DNA from: Variovorax beijingensis
GTDB taxonomy: Bacteria; Pseudomonadota; Gammaproteobacteria; Burkholderiales; Burkholderiaceae_C
DNA: 64,000 bases
Reading direction: 5' to 3'
Assembly: GCF_007828835.1 (NCBI RefSeq)
Contig: NZ_VIVL01000013.1
Coordinates: 1 to 64,000, forward strand
The notes beneath the pieces were generated by a model. It was not told the DNA's origin and did not search any database. It worked only from the letters and a program-made list of their open reading frames with translations. This document shows positions 60,649 to 64,000 of the stretch, piece after piece. The translations under genes were made by a program, and so were the position numbers. Within the stretch, counting starts at the first letter, position 1, and each line of letters starts with the position of its first letter.

Positions 60649-62964
60649 ATGCCCACCTTCCATCCGCACAGCGCCCACTGGGGCGTGTTCTCCGCCGCCT
60701 GGGACGGCCGCACGCTCACGGTGAAGCCGCATCCGGGCGATCCGGACCCGAACCCGCTGATCGACAATTTTCCCGATGCACTGCGCCACCGCGCGCGCGT
60801 GACCACGCCGATGGTGCGCAAGGGCTGGCTGGCGCGCGGCCCCGGGCCCGATCCGATGCGCGGCCGGGACGCGTACGTGGCCCTGCCGTGGGAGGAAGTG
60901 CTCGACCGGGTGGCCGCGGAACTGCGGCGCGTGAAGGAACGCCACGGTGCCAGCGCGGTCTTCGGCGGCTCCTACGGCTGGTCGAGCGCGGGGCGCTTCC
61001 ACCATGCGCAGAGCCAGGTGCACCGCTTCCTCAACACCACGCTCGGCGGCTACGTGCGCTCGGTCAACAGCTACAGCGCCGGCGCCTCGGGCCCGATGCT
61101 GCCGCACATCCTCGGCTCGATGGAAGAGGTGGCGCGCCGCAACGTGACGTGGGAGCAGATCGTCGAACACACCGACGTGGTGCTGGCCTTCGGCGGCATG
61201 GCGCTGAAGAATTCGCGCATCGCCTCGGGCGGCATCAGCCGCCATGTCGAGCGCGGCGCCATGCGCGAGGCGGCGGCGCGCGGCTGCCGCTTCGTCTGCA
61301 TCAGCCCGCTCAGGAGCGACCTGCCCGACGAGGCGCGGCTCGAGTGGCTCGCCGCCAGGCCCAACACCGACACGGCGCTGATGCTGGCGCTGGTGCACCA
61401 GATCGTCAGCGACGGTGCGCACGACCGCGAATTCATCGCCAGCCACTGCGACGGCTGGGCCGCGTTCGAGGACTACCTGATGGGCCGCAGCGACGGCGTG
61501 GCCAAGAACTGTGACTGGGCCGCACCGATCTGCGACCTGCCGGCACAGCAGCTCGTCGAGCTGGCCCGCTCGCTCGTGGGCAAGCGCTCGCTGGTGGTGG
61601 TGTCGCACTCGCTGCAGCGCGCCGAGCATGGCGAGCAGCCGGTCTGGATGGGCGCGGTGCTGGCCGCGGCGCTCGGCCAGCTGGGCCTGCCCGGCGGCGG
61701 CTACAACTACGCGCTGGGCACGCTCGCGCACTACGGCAAGCGCAACAACGCCGTGCCGGCGGCCGCGCTGCCCCAGGGCAGCAACGGCGTGAAAGAGTTC
61801 ATTCCGGTCGCGCGCATCAGCGACATGCTGCTCAATCCGGGCCAGCCCTTCGACTACAACGGCCAGCGCCGGACCTATCCGCACATCCGCCTCGCGTACT
61901 GGGCAGGCGGCAATCCGTTCCACCACCACCAGGACCTCGCGCGCCTGGCCGAGGCCTTCCGCACCCTCGACACCTTCGTCGTGCACGAGATCGCCTGGAC
62001 CGCGACCGCGCGCCATGCCGACATCGTGCTGCCCAGCACCATGACGCTGGAGCGCGAGGACATCGGCGCCACGGCCACCGACCCGATGGTGGTGGCCATG
62101 CACCGCATCGCCGAGCCCTGCGGCCTGGCGCGCGACGACTACGACATCTTCTGCGACCTGGCCGAACGGCTCGGCGCCCTCGAGGCCTTCAGCGAGGGCC
62201 GCACGACACGCGAATGGCTGGCGCACCTGTACGAGCGCACCCGCAGCGGGCTCGAGGCACTGGGCCTGGACGCACCGGACTTCGAGACCTTCTGGCAGCG
62301 CGGCGAACTCATGCTGCCGCAGCGGGACGACGACGGCGGCATGCTGCGCGCCTTCCGCAACGATCCCGCCGCCGCGCCGCTGCCCACGCCCAGCGGCAAG
62401 GTGCAGATCAGCTCGCCGGCGATCGCCGCCTTCGGCTATGCCGACTGCCCGGGCCATCCGGCCTGGCTTGCACCGAGGTTCGCGCCGACCGCCGAGCATC
62501 CGCTGTGGCTGGTTGCCAACCAGCCGCACACCAAGCTGCACAGCCAGCTCGACTTCGGCGCCCACAGCCAGGCCAGCAAGCGCCGCGGCCGCGAGGTCTG
62601 CACGCTGCATCCCACCGCCGCCGCGGCGCGCGGCATCCAGGAAGGCGACATCGTGCGGCTCTTCAACGAGATCGGCGCCTGCCTGGCCAGCGCGCACCTG
62701 TGTGCCGACATGCGCGAGGACGTGGTGCAGCTGCCCACCGGCGCCTGGTACGACCCGGCCACGGACGACCAGGGCCGCCCGATGTGCGCGCACGGCAACC
62801 CCAACGTGCTGACGCGCGACATCGGCACCTCGTCGCTCGCGCAAGGCTGCGCAGGCCAGCTCAGCACGGTGCAGATCGAACGCTACGACGGCGCGCTGCC
62901 GCCGATCCGCGCGTTCGAGCCGCCGGTGGCGGTCACATGCGCAGCATCTTCCCCGGATTCATGA
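60649..62964 (+). CDS. BisC/TorA-type molybdopterin oxidoreductase
   Basis: A 771-residue molybdenum enzyme of the DMSO reductase family, closest by motif to biotin-sulfoxide/TMAO/methionine-sulfoxide reductases. It starts MPTFHPHSAHWGVFSAAWDG. There is no N-terminal [4Fe-4S] cysteine cluster, as expected for BisC/TorA. The Mo ligand is probably the serine in VRSVNSYSAGASGPMLP (about residues 138-154). Cofactor-binding segments GGMALKNSRIASGGIS, YWAGGNPFHHHQDL and the C-terminal GNPNVLTRDIGTSSLAQG follow. No twin-arginine signal is seen, so it is likely cytoplasmic, like BisC. It may reduce an S- or N-oxide group on the pathway substrate. Its end overlaps the next, convergent gene by 32 bp. 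Confidence 0.9.
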   Translation: MPTFHPHSAHWGVFSAAWDGRTLTVKPHPGDPDPNPLIDNFPDALRHRARVTTPMVRKGWLARGPGPDPMRGRDAYVALPWEEVLDRVAAELRRVKERHGASAVFGGSYGWSSAGRFHHAQSQVHRFLNTTLGGYVRSVNSYSAGASGPMLPHILGSMEEVARRNVTWEQIVEHTDVVLAFGGMALKNSRIASGGISRHVERGAMREAAARGCRFVCISPLRSDLPDEARLEWLAARPNTDTALMLALVHQIVSDGAHDREFIASHCDGWAAFEDYLMGRSDGVAKNCDWAAPICDLPAQQLVELARSLVGKRSLVVVSHSLQRAEHGEQPVWMGAVLAAALGQLGLPGGGYNYALGTLAHYGKRNNAVPAAALPQGSNGVKEFIPVARISDMLLNPGQPFDYNGQRRTYPHIRLAYWAGGNPFHHHQDLARLAEAFRTLDTFVVHEIAWTATARHADIVLPSTMTLEREDIGATATDPMVVAMHRIAEPCGLARDDYDIFCDLAERLGALEAFSEGRTTREWLAHLYERTRSGLEALGLDAPDFETFWQRGELMLPQRDDDGGMLRAFRNDPAAAPLPTPSGKVQISSPAIAAFGYADCPGHPAWLAPRFAPTAEHPLWLVANQPHTKLHSQLDFGAHSQASKRRGREVCTLHPTAAAARGIQEGDIVRLFNEIGACLASAHLCADMREDVVQLPTGAWYDPATDDQGRPMCAHGNPNVLTRDIGTSSLAQGCAGQLSTVQIERYDGALPPIRAFEPPVAVTCAASSPDS

Positions 62965-64000
62965 TTCCGGCGGGGTCCAGGGCCCGCTTGATGTCGCGCA
63001 TCAGATCGATCGCCTCGCCATGCTCGACTTCGATCTGGCCAATGCGATGCAGCCCCACGCCATGCTCGCCGGTGCAGGTTCCGCCCATCCGTATCGCGCG
63101 CAGGGCAACACGCTCGGCCAGCGCCTCGGCCTTGGCGCGCGCCGCCCGGTCTGCGTCGTCGTAGATGATCCCGAGGTGGAAGTTGCCGTCGCCCACGTGC
63201 CCGACGATCGGTGCATAGAGCCCGCTTTCGCGGATGTCGGCCTCGGTCTCGGTGATGCAGTCGACCAGCGCCGAGATCGGCACGCAGGCATCGGTGCCCA
63301 TCGAACTCCAGCCCGGATGCATCGCCAGGTTGGCGTGGTAGCACGAGTGGCGGGCCTTCCACAGGCGCGAGCGCTCCTCGGGCCGGTGGGCATAGCGGAA
63401 CCCGCTGCCGCCGTTCTCGCTGGCAAGGCCCTGCACCATGTCCACCTGCTCGGCCACGGCCGCCTGGCTGCCGTGGAACTCGATGAACAGCGTGGGCCTT
63501 GCCTCGAATTCGTCGAGCTTCGAATAGCGGATGCATGCGTCCATCTGCACATCGTTGAGCAGCTCGATGCGCGCCACCGGGACACCCAGCTGCAGCGTGG
63601 CGATCACCGTGTCCATCGCGGCGCGGAGGCTGTCGAACTGGCAGACCGCCGCAACCACATGCTCCGGCAGGCCGAACAGGCGCAGCTGCACCTCGGTGAG
63701 GATGCCCAGGAGGCCTTCGCTGCCCACGTAGAGCCGGGTGAGGTCGAAACCCGACGCCGACTTGCGCGCGCGCGTGCCGGTGCGAACGATGCGGCCGTCG
63801 GGCGTCACCACCGTCAGCCCCATGACCGTTTCGCGCATGGTGCCGTAGCGCACGGCGGCCGTGCCCGACGCGCGCGTAGACGCCATGCCGCCCAGCGACG
63901 CGTTGGCGCCCGGGTCCACCGCGAAGAACAGGCCGCTGCTGCGCAGGTGTTCGTTGAGCTGCTCGCGCGTCACGCCGGCCTGGACGCGACAGTCCATCGA
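62933..64000 (-). CDS. FAD-linked 2-hydroxyacid dehydrogenase (GlcD family), partial
   Basis: At least 354 residues; the N-terminus lies beyond the right edge. It has VDPGANASLGGMASTRASGT AAV in the FAD-binding domain (DNA about 63880-63950), YVGSEGLLGILTEVQLRLFG, PIVGHVGDGNFHLGIIYDD and CTGEHGVGLHRIGQIEVEHG, ending IMNPGKMLRM. These match bacterial D-lactate/glycolate dehydrogenase (GlcD/LDHD) rather than the 55856 protein, which belongs to a neighbouring branch. It converges on the molybdoenzyme gene and overlaps its end, so it is not in that operon. It may nonetheless serve the same pathway. Confidence 0.88.
   Translation of the reverse strand, partial: SMDCRVQAGVTREQLNEHLRSSGLFFAVDPGANASLGGMASTRASGTAAVRYGTMRETVMGLTVVTPDGRIVRTGTRARKSASGFDLTRLYVGSEGLLGILTEVQLRLFGLPEHVVAAVCQFDSLRAAMDTVIATLQLGVPVARIELLNDVQMDACIRYSKLDEFEARPTLFIEFHGSQAAVAEQVDMVQGLASENGGSGFRYAHRPEERSRLWKARHSCYHANLAMHPGWSSMGTDACVPISALVDCITETEADIRESGLYAPIVGHVGDGNFHLGIIYDDADRAARAKAEALAERVALRAIRMGGTCTGEHGVGLHRIGQIEVEHGEAIDLMRDIKRALDPAGIMNPGKMLRM

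Overview
The window is about 64 kb of GC-rich DNA that reads as the chromosome of a metabolically versatile betaproteobacterium, most likely a Comamonadaceae member close to Variovorax. That placement is inference. It rests on four orphan Bug-type (tripartite tricarboxylate) binding proteins, several aromatic-acid operons each with its own LysR, IclR or TetR regulator, frequent ATGA stop/start overlaps, and a large type I-secreted adhesin locus. No rRNA, tRNA or CRISPR array was seen.

Layout. 1-3.6 kb: an accessory array of small genes (SUKH/SMI1, GNAT, small membrane proteins, unknowns), with a short GWCTGC-N4-GGCCG repeat in nearly every gene junction. 3.8-15.7 kb: an eleven-gene minus-strand operon for hydroquinone and hydroxyquinol, with a LysR gene upstream. 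It encodes two-subunit hydroquinone dioxygenase, a semialdehyde dehydrogenase, a Bug protein, maleylacetate reductase, a five-gene branched-chain-type ABC importer and hydroxyquinol 1,2-dioxygenase. Both ring cleavages lead to maleylacetate and then 3-oxoadipate. A (GAA)17 microsatellite encodes a poly-serine tail on the last permease. 15.8-26.0 kb: a minus-strand operon for a 1618-residue VCBS/cadherin/vWA adhesin and its type I secretion system, ending with a BamE-like gene. 26.6-29.8 kb, divergent from the adhesin: an AraC-type response regulator and a 7TMR-DISM histidine kinase.

29.8-38.3 kb: a broken integrase, then a TetR-linked operon with a flavin hydroxylase, a VOC (extradiol-type) dioxygenase, a NitT/TauT-type ABC importer, a fumarylacetoacetate hydrolase-family enzyme and an NTF2-like protein. 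38.4-43.3 kb: a second module of the same logic (Bug protein; VOC, flavin hydroxylase, IclR, FAH-family) read from back-to-back promoters that share a palindromic -35 region. 43.3-44.7 kb: gene debris (DUF4065 fragment, nuclease-like fragment, zinc-ribbon ORF, IS3-family transposase remnant). 44.7-46.1 kb: DUF5676, DUF2933 and an isoprenylcysteine-methyltransferase-like protein. 46.2-49.5 kb: a coupled phospholipase D-family / ATP-grasp-like pair. 50.0-52.5 kb: a CHMI-family isomerase and Bug pair with a divergent LysR.

52.5-64.0 kb: an unusual cluster of an MmgE/PrpD protein, an MBL persulfide-dioxygenase-like enzyme, IclR, two FAD-linked 2-hydroxyacid dehydrogenases, a fumarase/adenylosuccinate-lyase-superfamily enzyme, a Bug protein, a 3-mercaptopyruvate-type sulfurtransferase and a BisC/TorA-type molybdoenzyme. 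A perfect 10-5-10 palindrome lies in the IclR intergenic region, and a related half-site lies at the neighbouring divergent promoter. The best reading is a catabolic island for a sulfur-bearing (or dicarboxylate-amine) organic acid. It is the most promising candidate here for an undescribed pathway.
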